Position numbers and translations under genes: made by a program
Shown: positions 1-4,888 of the stretch, one piece after another
How the letters are laid out: the number at the start of each line of letters is the position of its first letter
Position numbering within the stretch: position 1 is the stretch's first letter
Origin: Clostridiales bacterium
Lineage (GTDB): Bacteria > Bacillota_A > Clostridia > Peptostreptococcales > Anaerovoracaceae
DNA: 6,469 nucleotides
Reading direction: 5' to 3'
NCBI GenBank assembly: GCA_015058265.1
Contig: SVCR01000100.1
Location: 1 to 6,469 of the forward strand
Notes under the pieces: model-generated
What the model was told of the DNA's origin: nothing
What the model saw: the letters and a program-made list of their open reading frames with translations, nothing else
The model's database searches: none

Positions 1-605
1 ATATACGGAGGAATGACATAGGTGAATCCGCGGTCGATCATAAAGTCCCTCGCATAGGAGAGGCAAGCGGAATGAAGTCTCGCGATATCGCCGATCAGAT
101 AATAGAAGCCATTGCCGGCAACTCTGCCCGCTGCATCCATATCGATCCCATGCAGCTTGTCCATGATCTCGGTGTGATACGGAATCTCAAAATCCGGAAC
201 GACCGGCTCGCCGAACTTCTCGATCTCCCTGTTCTCGGAATCATCTTTGCCGATCGGAACAGACGGATCAATGATGTTCGGAATGATCATCATCTTCTGC
301 TTCAGTTCTTCCTCTACGACTCTCTCGTTCTCCGACAGCTCAGCAACACGGTTCTGATTGCGGACGACCTCAGCCTTGGCATTCTCTGCCTCCTCTTTCT
401 TGCCCTCCTTCATCAGTCTGCCGATTGACTTGGAGATGCGGTTGCGGTCAGCCTGCAGTGCCTGCAGCTCCTGCTTGATCTCGCGGTTCTTCTTGTCCAG
501 TTCTATGACTTCATCAACCAGAGGGAGCTTCGCATCCTGAAACTTCTTGCGGATGTTTTCTCTGACAACCTCCGGGTTTTCTCTGACAAATTTGATATCT
601 AACAT
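1..605 (-). CDS. serS: Seryl-tRNA synthetase, N-terminal part (runs off left edge)
   Basis: Class II aminoacyl-tRNA synthetase that charges tRNA-Ser with serine in the cytoplasm. Only the first 201 codons lie in the window; a full enzyme has about 425 residues. The protein begins MLDIKFVRENPEVVRENIRK, the typical SerS opening. Residues about 28-105 form a charged, Lys/Glu-rich helical stretch that matches the long antiparallel coiled-coil arm which grips the long variable arm of tRNA-Ser. Residues about 165-201 (FYYLIGDIARLHSA, then GFTYVIPPY) match the start of the catalytic core and class II motif 1, with its invariant Pro. The ATG at 605 is preceded by a strong AGGAGG ribosome binding site at about 612-617. 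The gene follows the DUF4446 gene by 38 nt with no terminator between, so it is probably the fourth gene of the parAB operon. No T-box leader fits in that gap. Motifs 2 and 3 are outside the window. Confidence 0.96.
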   Translation of the reverse strand, partial: MLDIKFVRENPEVVRENIRKKFQDAKLPLVDEVIELDKKNREIKQELQALQADRNRISKSIGRLMKEGKKEEAENAKAEVVRNQNRVAELSENERVVEEELKQKMMIIPNIIDPSVPIGKDDSENREIEKFGEPVVPDFEIPYHTEIMDKLHGIDMDAAGRVAGNGFYYLIGDIARLHSACLSYARDFMIDRGFTYVIPPY

Positions 606-643
606 AATAGTCCTCCTCTTACTGTCTGAATGCTGTGGGTCAT

Positions 644-1165
644 TTATGACTGTGAATTATTCTCATACGTAACGACCGCCTGCCTGAGTGCTTCCTTTTC
701 CTCTTCTCCAAGCTGGATATAGGACTCACCCTTGACAATCTCTTTAATGTAGGTGTAACAGCCCTCTTTGCTGTGGATCGCGTTAATGACAAACCCGGTG
801 TTATTCATATCCAGCATCGCCAGCGCGAAACTCATACGGCCGCCTACATCGGAAAATGCGTCATACTTGACGATACCGGTCTTCATCGGTGTCCTGCTCA
901 TCATCTCGCGAAGCCGGATGATCTCCTGTGCCTGATTCTTGCTCTGTTCCGCGATACGGTCCACTTCAATAAAGTTGCTCTCAAAAGCTCTCTCCAGTGA
1001 GACACCGTCCTTGCCTCTCATGAATATCTTATAGCGTTTCATAAAGCGCGACAGCTTCATGGAGATACTTGCCAGATAGATCAGCACAAAGACGAGGATC
1101 ACCATGAGTCCCAGGATCAGAAAACCCGGGTCAAATCCAAGTCTGTTCAGTATAGAATTCTGCAC
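644..1165 (-). CDS. DUF4446 family membrane-anchored protein (GTG start)
   Basis: Protein of unknown function, 173 residues, matching the DUF4446 family that commonly follows parB in Clostridia. Residues about 13-35 (FLILGLMVILVFVLIYLA) form one transmembrane helix near the N-terminus. Family-like segments follow: RYKIFMRGKDG at 44-54, a charged probable coiled coil at about 55-90, and the core GIVKYDAFSDVGGRMSFALA at 97-116. The C-terminus ends in an acidic helix. With a short N-terminal tail and a single helix it is probably a bitopic membrane protein with most of its mass on one side, but topology is inferred. The start is GTG at 1165-1163. A GGAGGA ribosome binding site overlaps the parB stop codon and lies 7 nt upstream; no in-frame ATG is available there. 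The gap to parB is 4 nt, so translation is likely coupled to parB. A role linking ParB or the origin to the membrane is conceivable but unproven. Confidence 0.9.
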   Translation of the reverse strand: MQNSILNRLGFDPGFLILGLMVILVFVLIYLASISMKLSRFMKRYKIFMRGKDGVSLERAFESNFIEVDRIAEQSKNQAQEIIRLREMMSRTPMKTGIVKYDAFSDVGGRMSFALAMLDMNNTGFVINAIHSKEGCYTYIKEIVKGESYIQLGEEEKEALRQAVVTYENNSQS

Positions 1166-1169
1166 TTTA

Positions 1170-2405
1170 TCATCCTCCAGTCTGATTGTGCGGTGTTTTC
1201 AGCAGATCGCACAGACGATCCAGATCTTCCGCCGAATAATACTCGATCTCTATCCTGCCTTTCTGCGCGGATTTCGGAGATATCGTCACCTTTGTTCCCA
1301 GGCACGTCTTCATCTCTTCTTCCATTCCGGCATATATGGTCTTAAGCGTCTCACTGACAGGAGCCTTCCTGACCTGTACGGGTCCTTCCAGAAGTTTGCG
1401 CACCAGCCTCTCGACTTCACGGACACTCATTTTCTCATCAAAGATTCTCTGCGCCGTTTCATACTGAAGGTCAGCATCCGTGATCGCAAGCAGTGCCCTG
1501 ACATGACCGGTTGTGAGCATCTCACTTATCACCATATCCTGCACTCTCTTATCAAGATTCAGAAGACGCACGGAATTGGCGATTGCGGCACGGCTTCTTG
1601 ATACTCTCTGCGCAACCTCATCCTGACGGAGATTATATTCCTCCATCAGCCTCTTATACGCGAAAGCTTCTTCGATCGGATTCAGATCTTCCCTCTGGAT
1701 ATTCTCGATCAGAGAGATCTCCATCGCTTCCTTGTCGGTGTAATCCTTGACGATAACAGGGATCTTCTTAAGACCGGCCAGTCTGGAGGCTCTCCACCTT
1801 CTCTCTCCGGCAATGATCTCATAGTAGTCGTCTTTCTTCTGGACAAGAAGCGGTTGAATCACTCCAAACTGCTTTATCGAATCAGCCAGTTCCTGGAGCG
1901 CGTCGTCATCAAAGTTTTTCCTTGGCTGTTCCCGATTGGGTTCCACCAGCTCAATAGGAAGCTCAAGCGGCTCATTGACAGAACTGCTATGGCCTGCAGC
2001 GGCCATATTACCATCCGCAGACATAAGCTGTGTGCTGTTCTGGAACGCCCTGTCTGTTACGGCGCTTTCGGACACAGCACTCTCTGTAAAAGCGTTCTCT
2101 GCGACAGTATTGTTCGGCGATGCATCTTTATTCTTTGCTTTTGCAGCGCTCTCGGTTGTTTTTGCTGGTTTTGCCGGCTTCTGAACGCTGCTCTTTCTGC
2201 TGCTTTTCGCAGCTGCACTGCTCTTACTCGCCGTTTTTTTACCTGTACTGCTCTTCGTTTTAGAACTCGTTTTTGAATTCTTCTTTGCAGGGCTCTTCTC
2301 TTTCGATGCAGGCTTCTCTTCTGCGGCAGACTTATCGGTCCCGCCGGGTGAGGCTGATATCAGAAGGTCAAGACCTCTCTGACCAAGTCCTCCTCTCTTA
2401 GGCAT
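1170..2405 (-). CDS. parB: Chromosome partitioning protein ParB (Spo0J), with long N-terminal extension
   Basis: CTP-dependent DNA clamp that loads at parS, spreads along DNA, and stimulates ParA in origin segregation and SMC loading. It has 411 residues, against roughly 280-300 in typical Firmicute Spo0J. The N-terminus (GGLGQRGLDLLI, residues 5-16) resembles the peptide that in this family stimulates the ParA ATPase. Residues about 17-145 are a low-complexity Lys/Ser/Ala/Thr-rich extension. The ParB/Sulfiredoxin-like CTPase domain starts near 146 and carries GERRWRA (200-206) and ENIQREDLNPIEEA (234-247), both CTP-binding boxes. A helix-turn-helix for parS recognition lies at about 257-285 (LRQDEVAQRVSRSRAAIANS), followed by GHVRALL (300-306). 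The last 45 residues fit the C-terminal dimerisation domain. The ATG at 2405 has a GAGAGGAG site 6 nt upstream. It lies 25 nt after parA in the same operon, and three perfect parS sites lie upstream of that operon. All key motifs are intact. Confidence 0.98.
   Translation of the reverse strand: MPKRGGLGQRGLDLLISASPGGTDKSAAEEKPASKEKSPAKKNSKTSSKTKSSTGKKTASKSSAAAKSSRKSSVQKPAKPAKTTESAAKAKNKDASPNNTVAENAFTESAVSESAVTDRAFQNSTQLMSADGNMAAAGHSSSVNEPLELPIELVEPNREQPRKNFDDDALQELADSIKQFGVIQPLLVQKKDDYYEIIAGERRWRASRLAGLKKIPVIVKDYTDKEAMEISLIENIQREDLNPIEEAFAYKRLMEEYNLRQDEVAQRVSRSRAAIANSVRLLNLDKRVQDMVISEMLTTGHVRALLAITDADLQYETAQRIFDEKMSVREVERLVRKLLEGPVQVRKAPVSETLKTIYAGMEEEMKTCLGTKVTISPKSAQKGRIEIEYYSAEDLDRLCDLLKTPHNQTGG
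2034..2093 (-). repeat. Tandem degenerate 15-bp repeat in parB (four pentapeptide units)
   Basis: Within the low-complexity part of ParB, residues 105-124 read as four consecutive five-residue units: AFTES, AVSES, AVTDR, AFQNS. Each unit has the form A-[FV]-x-[ED/N-like]-x. At DNA level this is four imperfect 15-bp repeats that differ mostly at silent and conservative positions. They lie at the acidic end of the extension, just before the CTPase domain. Such a repeat can grow or shrink by slippage, so its length may differ between strains. This is descriptive; no function is claimed. Confidence 0.55.
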
Positions 2406-2430
2406 ATGCTGCTCCTCTCTTTTCTAATAA

Positions 2431-3210
2431 TTATCTGTTAGTTCTTTTGTAATGATAACGGATCACCTTCTTGGCCAGAGCATCATACGCTTTCGCTCCG
2501 GTTGAGCGGGGGTCGTACTCAATGATCGGCATCCCATAGCTGGGTGCCTCGGCCAGTCTCACATTTCTCGGAATCACTACCTTGTAGATCTTCTTGTCCG
2601 TATTTTCTTCGACATTCTCTACGACCTGGGTGGCAAGCTTTGTTCTGCTGTCATACATGGTAAATACTATGCCTTCGATCAGCAGATCCGGATTAAGTCT
2701 CTCCGACACCAGCTTGACTGTCTGCATGAGCTGAGCAAGTCCCTCCAGAGCGTAGAACTCACACTGAAGCGGCACGATCACCGTATCACCTGCGCACATG
2801 GCATTCAATGTGAGAATATTTAGAGAAGGCGGACAGTCGATAATAATATACTCGTAATCCTTCTGAATATACTCCAGCTGCTTCCTTAAAATATTGTTTC
2901 TGTCTTCCGCGTCAGACAACTGGATCTCACAGGCCGCCAGATTGACATCCGAAGGGATCAGCGACAGCTTTGGCCGGATGTCCTTTATAACTGCATCCTC
3001 TATCCTTGCTTCGCCAAGCATTACATCATATATGTTTTTGTTGATCTGGTCTTTGGAAACATCAAAACCGCTGGAAGTGTTACCCTGCGGATCCATATCG
3101 ATCAACAGGACTTTTCTTCTCCTTGCGGCAAGACATGCTGCAAGATTAATAGCCGTGGTCGTTTTACCCACTCCACCCTTTTGATTCGCTATTATAATAG
3201 TACGATTCAT
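2431..3210 (-). CDS. parA: Chromosome partitioning ATPase ParA (Soj)
   Basis: Deviant Walker-type ATPase that forms ATP-dependent DNA-bound dimers and is cycled by ParB in origin segregation; in Bacillus the orthologue Soj also controls DnaA. It has 259 residues, the normal length for the chromosomal family (about 253-260). The deviant Walker A motif KGGVGKTT (residues 11-18) carries both the signature Lys11 and the P-loop Lys16. Walker A' is LLIDMDPQGN (35-44, Asp38 and Asp40). Walker B is YIIIDCPPSL (121-130, Asp125). The family-typical PRNVRLAEAPSYG lies at 214-226. The ATG at 3210 is preceded by AAAGGAG with a 9-nt spacer. It is the first certain gene of the parA-parB-DUF4446-serS unit. 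A promoter with an extended -10 lies directly upstream, and the nearest parS copy is centred about 90 bp from the start codon, so ParB spreading could modulate expression (inference). Confidence 0.98.
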   Translation of the reverse strand: MNRTIIIANQKGGVGKTTTAINLAACLAARRRKVLLIDMDPQGNTSSGFDVSKDQINKNIYDVMLGEARIEDAVIKDIRPKLSLIPSDVNLAACEIQLSDAEDRNNILRKQLEYIQKDYEYIIIDCPPSLNILTLNAMCAGDTVIVPLQCEFYALEGLAQLMQTVKLVSERLNPDLLIEGIVFTMYDSRTKLATQVVENVEENTDKKIYKVVIPRNVRLAEAPSYGMPIIEYDPRSTGAKAYDALAKKVIRYHYKRTNR

Positions 3211-3240
3211 TATTATATACTCCTTTTCAGTGCATTCACT

Positions 3241-3249
3241 ACTATACCA
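3241..3249 (-). promoter_or_regulatory. Probable promoter of the parA operon (extended -10)
   Basis: Read on the minus strand the bases are TGGTATAGT, an extended -10 element (TG-N-TATAGT). The upstream -35 region is only a T-rich run with a weak TTTTCA match at 15-bp spacing, which suits an extended -10 promoter that does not need a good -35. The expected transcription start is near 3234, leaving an untranslated leader of about 24 nt that contains the parA ribosome binding site. The centre of the first parS site would lie near position -68. Confidence 0.55.
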
Positions 3250-3294
3250 CAGCTTACGGATTGAAAAAAGATAGAAACTCTTAAAATGCTAAAT

Positions 3295-3310
3295 TGTTTC
3301 ACGTGAAACA
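3295..3310. other. parS: parS centromere site 1
   Basis: TGTTTCACGTGAAACA, an exact match to the 16-bp parS consensus bound by ParB/Spo0J. The palindrome continues perfectly three bases further on each side (3292-3313, 22 bp in all). It is the copy closest to the parA operon, about 50 bp upstream of the proposed -10 element. Confidence 0.97.
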
Positions 3311-3354
3311 ATTGTCTGAATGATATATCAGGCTCGATTCATCCCTAAATAGAG

Positions 3355-3531
3355 TTATACTTTGAACTCGAGTATAGATTTCCATGCTTCATGGATATAA
3401 TGATATAATTCCGAGGTTTTTAACATAAGGTTTGAAGTACAAGAAAATTTCTCACATAACGATACTTCGGCATTCCCCCTGCACAGCGCAATGGCGTACG
3501 AAAATCTGTAGCATCCAGGTTTTCCTTTCAT
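3355..3531 (-). CDS. Candidate small protein, 58 residues, unknown function
   Basis: I do not recognise this protein. The ORF starts with ATG at 3531 and ends with TAA at 3355. An AGGAG ribosome binding site lies 9 nt before the ATG, and an in-frame TAG overlaps that site, so ATG is the only sensible start. The product begins MKGKPGCYRFSYAIALCRGN and ends WKSILEFKV. It has four Cys (7, 17, 26, 31) in its first 31 residues, spaced unlike standard zinc ribbons, and a C-terminal half rich in aromatic and basic residues that could be helical. It is not obviously secreted or membrane-bound. It lies between parS sites 1 and 2, on the parA strand, 144 nt before parA with no evident terminator between, so it could be co-transcribed with parA. 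Against it: it is short, and chance ORFs of this size are not rare in a 670-bp gap. It could also be part of a conserved non-coding element. Confidence 0.4.
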   Translation of the reverse strand: MKGKPGCYRFSYAIALCRGNAEVSLCEKFSCTSNLMLKTSELYHYIHEAWKSILEFKV

Positions 3532-3597
3532 AATACTTGTCTCCTATATAATTCAGCACTTCTGTTTAACCTGGTTATCTCCTTATAATCAATACAG

Positions 3598-3613
3598 TGT
3601 TTCACGTGAAACA
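3598..3613. other. parS: parS centromere site 2
   Basis: Second exact copy of TGTTTCACGTGAAACA, centred 303 bp from site 1. The flanking bases do not extend the palindrome. It lies upstream of the candidate 58-residue small ORF, 67 bp from its start codon. Confidence 0.97.
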
Positions 3614-3697
3614 TTGACTTCGTTATTAATATTCCACAGGCGATGAAACCTTCCATGTTCATTTAATAAAAACAGCTCAGCCACTGATATGATCCTG

Positions 3698-3713
3698 AAA
3701 TATGTTCATATTT
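3698..3713. repeat. Inverted repeat abutting parS site 3
   Basis: AAATATG and CATATTT form perfect 7-bp arms separated by TT. The last base is also the first base of parS site 3, so the two palindromes are contiguous. The form fits an operator for a small dimeric regulator, or an AT-rich DNA-unwinding or bending element; which one cannot be told from sequence. It lies about 95 bp upstream of the proposed hydrolase -10 element. Confidence 0.5.
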
Positions 3714-3728
3714 GTTTCACGTGAAACA
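3713..3728. other. parS: parS centromere site 3
   Basis: Third exact copy of TGTTTCACGTGAAACA, centred 115 bp from site 2. The palindrome extends one base on each side (3712-3729). It is the copy closest to the plus-strand hydrolase, about 150 bp upstream of its start codon. Confidence 0.97.
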
Positions 3729-3807
3729 ATCGCATAATTAAAGATAATAGTCTTTCGAAAACGACATTGCCTTTATTTTGTCTGTGGCAGTCAGGACGGG
3801 GATACTG

Positions 3808-3813
3808 TATAAT
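3808..3813 (+). promoter_or_regulatory. Probable -10 element of the hydrolase gene
   Basis: A perfect TATAAT lies 66 bp upstream of the chosen hydrolase start. No good -35 is present at 17 bp spacing (TGGCAG at 3785-3790). The predicted transcription start, near 3820, falls at or just after an upstream in-frame ATG (3819). This argues that translation starts at the later ATG at 3879. Confidence 0.5.
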
Positions 3814-3866
3814 ACCAGATGTTAAATCTGAAGGATCATATACCCGGATCTGTTAAAGAACCTTTT

Positions 3867-3871
3867 GGAGG
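3867..3871 (+). promoter_or_regulatory. Ribosome binding site deciding the hydrolase start
   Basis: GGAGG lies 7 nt before the ATG at 3879. The upstream in-frame ATG at 3819 has no such site and coincides with the predicted transcription start, so the reading frame should be shortened by 20 codons. Confidence 0.75.
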
Positions 3872-3878
3872 TAGTCCT

Positions 3879-4835
3879 ATGTCTCGTTTTTCAGTACAAT
3901 TAAAAACCTTTTTTAAACTTAACGTATTCGCGATCGGAATCATGCATTTATCCAACAGCTTCATCGATTCCGTAGCTTCCGGTAAAAATATGTTAAAACC
4001 GGGCGGTGGTAAATACTATACGTGGCAGTACGGAGAGATGTTTTATCATAAATATGGGACGGGAAGTCCTGTTGTCCTGATTCATGACCTTCATCCTGCA
4101 TTCAGTTCTTATGAATGGAATGAAGTAATTGATGAATTCAGTAAAGATCATACTGTCTACACAGTCGATCTTCCGGGATGCGGAAGATCATCTAAAAAGA
4201 AACTGACTTATACGAACTATTTTTATGTGCTGGCTCTGAAATCATTTATCAAACAGGTGGTTGGAAAGAAGTGTACTGTCATTGCCAATGGATATTCCTC
4301 ATCCTTTGCGCTCATGGCAGCAGCTTCAGATGAGTCACTTATAGGACGGATCATTGCTGTCAATCCGAAGAGCATCAACTCACTGAAGCAGACTCCGAAC
4401 AAGAGATCAAGGGCAGCCGCTGTCCTGATCTCACTTCCGGTGATCGGGACAACTGTCTATAATATGTCACAGGCGAGGAGTAATATTGATTATTCCTTTA
4501 CGGAAAAATACATGTACAATCCTTTCCATGCGAAAAAAAGATTTGTAGATGCTTTCTATGAGGGTGCTCATTTCAACGAAGGAAGAGGGAAGTACCTTCT
4601 TGCCTCCATCCAGGGGAATACGATGACTGTGGATATAAGCAAGGCTCTGAAGAAAACAGGAGAGAAGCTCAGTATCCTGTACGGAGAAAAGGCTGACAAC
4701 GCTGCGATGATCACCAGCCTGTATCAGAAAGAAAATGATTCCATCAAAGCAGCGACTGTACCGGGAACCCGCATGCTGCCTCACATGGAGAGCCCGGCAG
4801 AATTTATAGCTGCCTGCACCAGCCTGATGCATTGA
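3879..4835 (+). CDS. Alpha/beta hydrolase with hydrophobic N-terminus
   Basis: Probable serine hydrolase of the alpha/beta fold, 318 residues from the chosen start; substrate unknown. A hydrophobic stretch at about 10-25 (TFFKLNVFAIGIMHLS), after basic residues, could be a signal anchor or membrane-association helix. Fold landmarks follow in order: the VVLIHDLHP strand and oxyanion loop (65-73, His69), VDLPGCGRSS (96-105), and a nucleophile elbow VIANGYSSS (134-142) with probable nucleophile Ser140. The elbow reads G-Y-S-S-S rather than the usual G-x-S-x-G. A probable acid lies in ILYGEKAD (267-274, Asp273 or Glu270) and the catalytic His in LPHMESP (300-306, His302). The region at about 165-240 fits the variable cap. 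The gene is convergent with rsmG and divergent from parA, the only gene confidently called on the plus strand. Only 53 nt separate its stop from that of rsmG, and no hairpin-plus-T-run terminator is seen there. A substrate or link to segregation cannot be inferred. Confidence 0.88.
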   Translation: MSRFSVQLKTFFKLNVFAIGIMHLSNSFIDSVASGKNMLKPGGGKYYTWQYGEMFYHKYGTGSPVVLIHDLHPAFSSYEWNEVIDEFSKDHTVYTVDLPGCGRSSKKKLTYTNYFYVLALKSFIKQVVGKKCTVIANGYSSSFALMAAASDESLIGRIIAVNPKSINSLKQTPNKRSRAAAVLISLPVIGTTVYNMSQARSNIDYSFTEKYMYNPFHAKKRFVDAFYEGAHFNEGRGKYLLASIQGNTMTVDISKALKKTGEKLSILYGEKADNAAMITSLYQKENDSIKAATVPGTRMLPHMESPAEFIAACTSLMH

Positions 4836-4888
4836 TGCATTTGATACTTTAAAGATCACATATTGTAAAAAGTAAACAGCAGTTCAGA

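Larger units (their letters stand above)
3211..3878. other. AT-rich intergenic centromere region with three parS sites
   Basis: This stretch separates the divergent parA and alpha/beta hydrolase genes. It holds three identical perfect parS palindromes, an inverted repeat next to the third, a promoter at each end pointing outward, and one credible small minus-strand ORF (3355-3531). Other small items are a TGATATATCA palindrome at 3321-3330, a tandem GATATAAT pair at 3394-3409, and a TCCATG/CATGGA hairpin at 3381-3395. I saw no tRNA, no rRNA, no riboswitch, no clear intrinsic terminator and no DnaA-box cluster. Base composition is visibly more AT-rich than the neighbouring parA and parB genes. 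Confidence 0.85.

Noticed and set aside
72..540. Plus-strand open frames over the left edge
   Set aside because: They lie antisense to serS, whose minus-strand frame gives a clear family match over the same bases.
555..589. 14-bp direct repeat GTTTTCTCTGACAA, 21 bp apart
   Set aside because: It encodes the repeated Val-Arg-Glu-Asn of the normal SerS N-terminus, so it is explained by protein sequence.
1104..2276. Plus-strand open frames of 80-165 residues
   Set aside because: They are shadows of parB and the DUF4446 gene; composition is unlike a protein and no ribosome binding sites support them.
3292..3313. parS site 1 as an intrinsic terminator hairpin
   Set aside because: No T run follows the palindrome on either strand, and the exact parS consensus explains it.
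3381..3409. Hairpin TCCATG/CATGGA and tandem GATATAAT as a plus-strand promoter or RNA element
   Set aside because: The TATAAT copies have no usable -35 at normal spacing and no gene follows closely on that strand; the hairpin is only 6 bp and lies in the candidate small ORF.
3630..3638. Possible DnaA box (TATTCCACA)
   Set aside because: Two mismatches to TTATCCACA, and no cluster of further boxes; this is not evidence for an origin in the window.
3819..3878. 20-codon longer start for the hydrolase
   Set aside because: The ATG at 3819 lacks a ribosome binding site and falls at the predicted transcription start; the ATG at 3879 has GGAGG 7 nt upstream.
4467..4859. 130-residue minus-strand frame
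   Set aside because: Antisense to the alpha/beta hydrolase, which has recognisable fold motifs on the plus strand.
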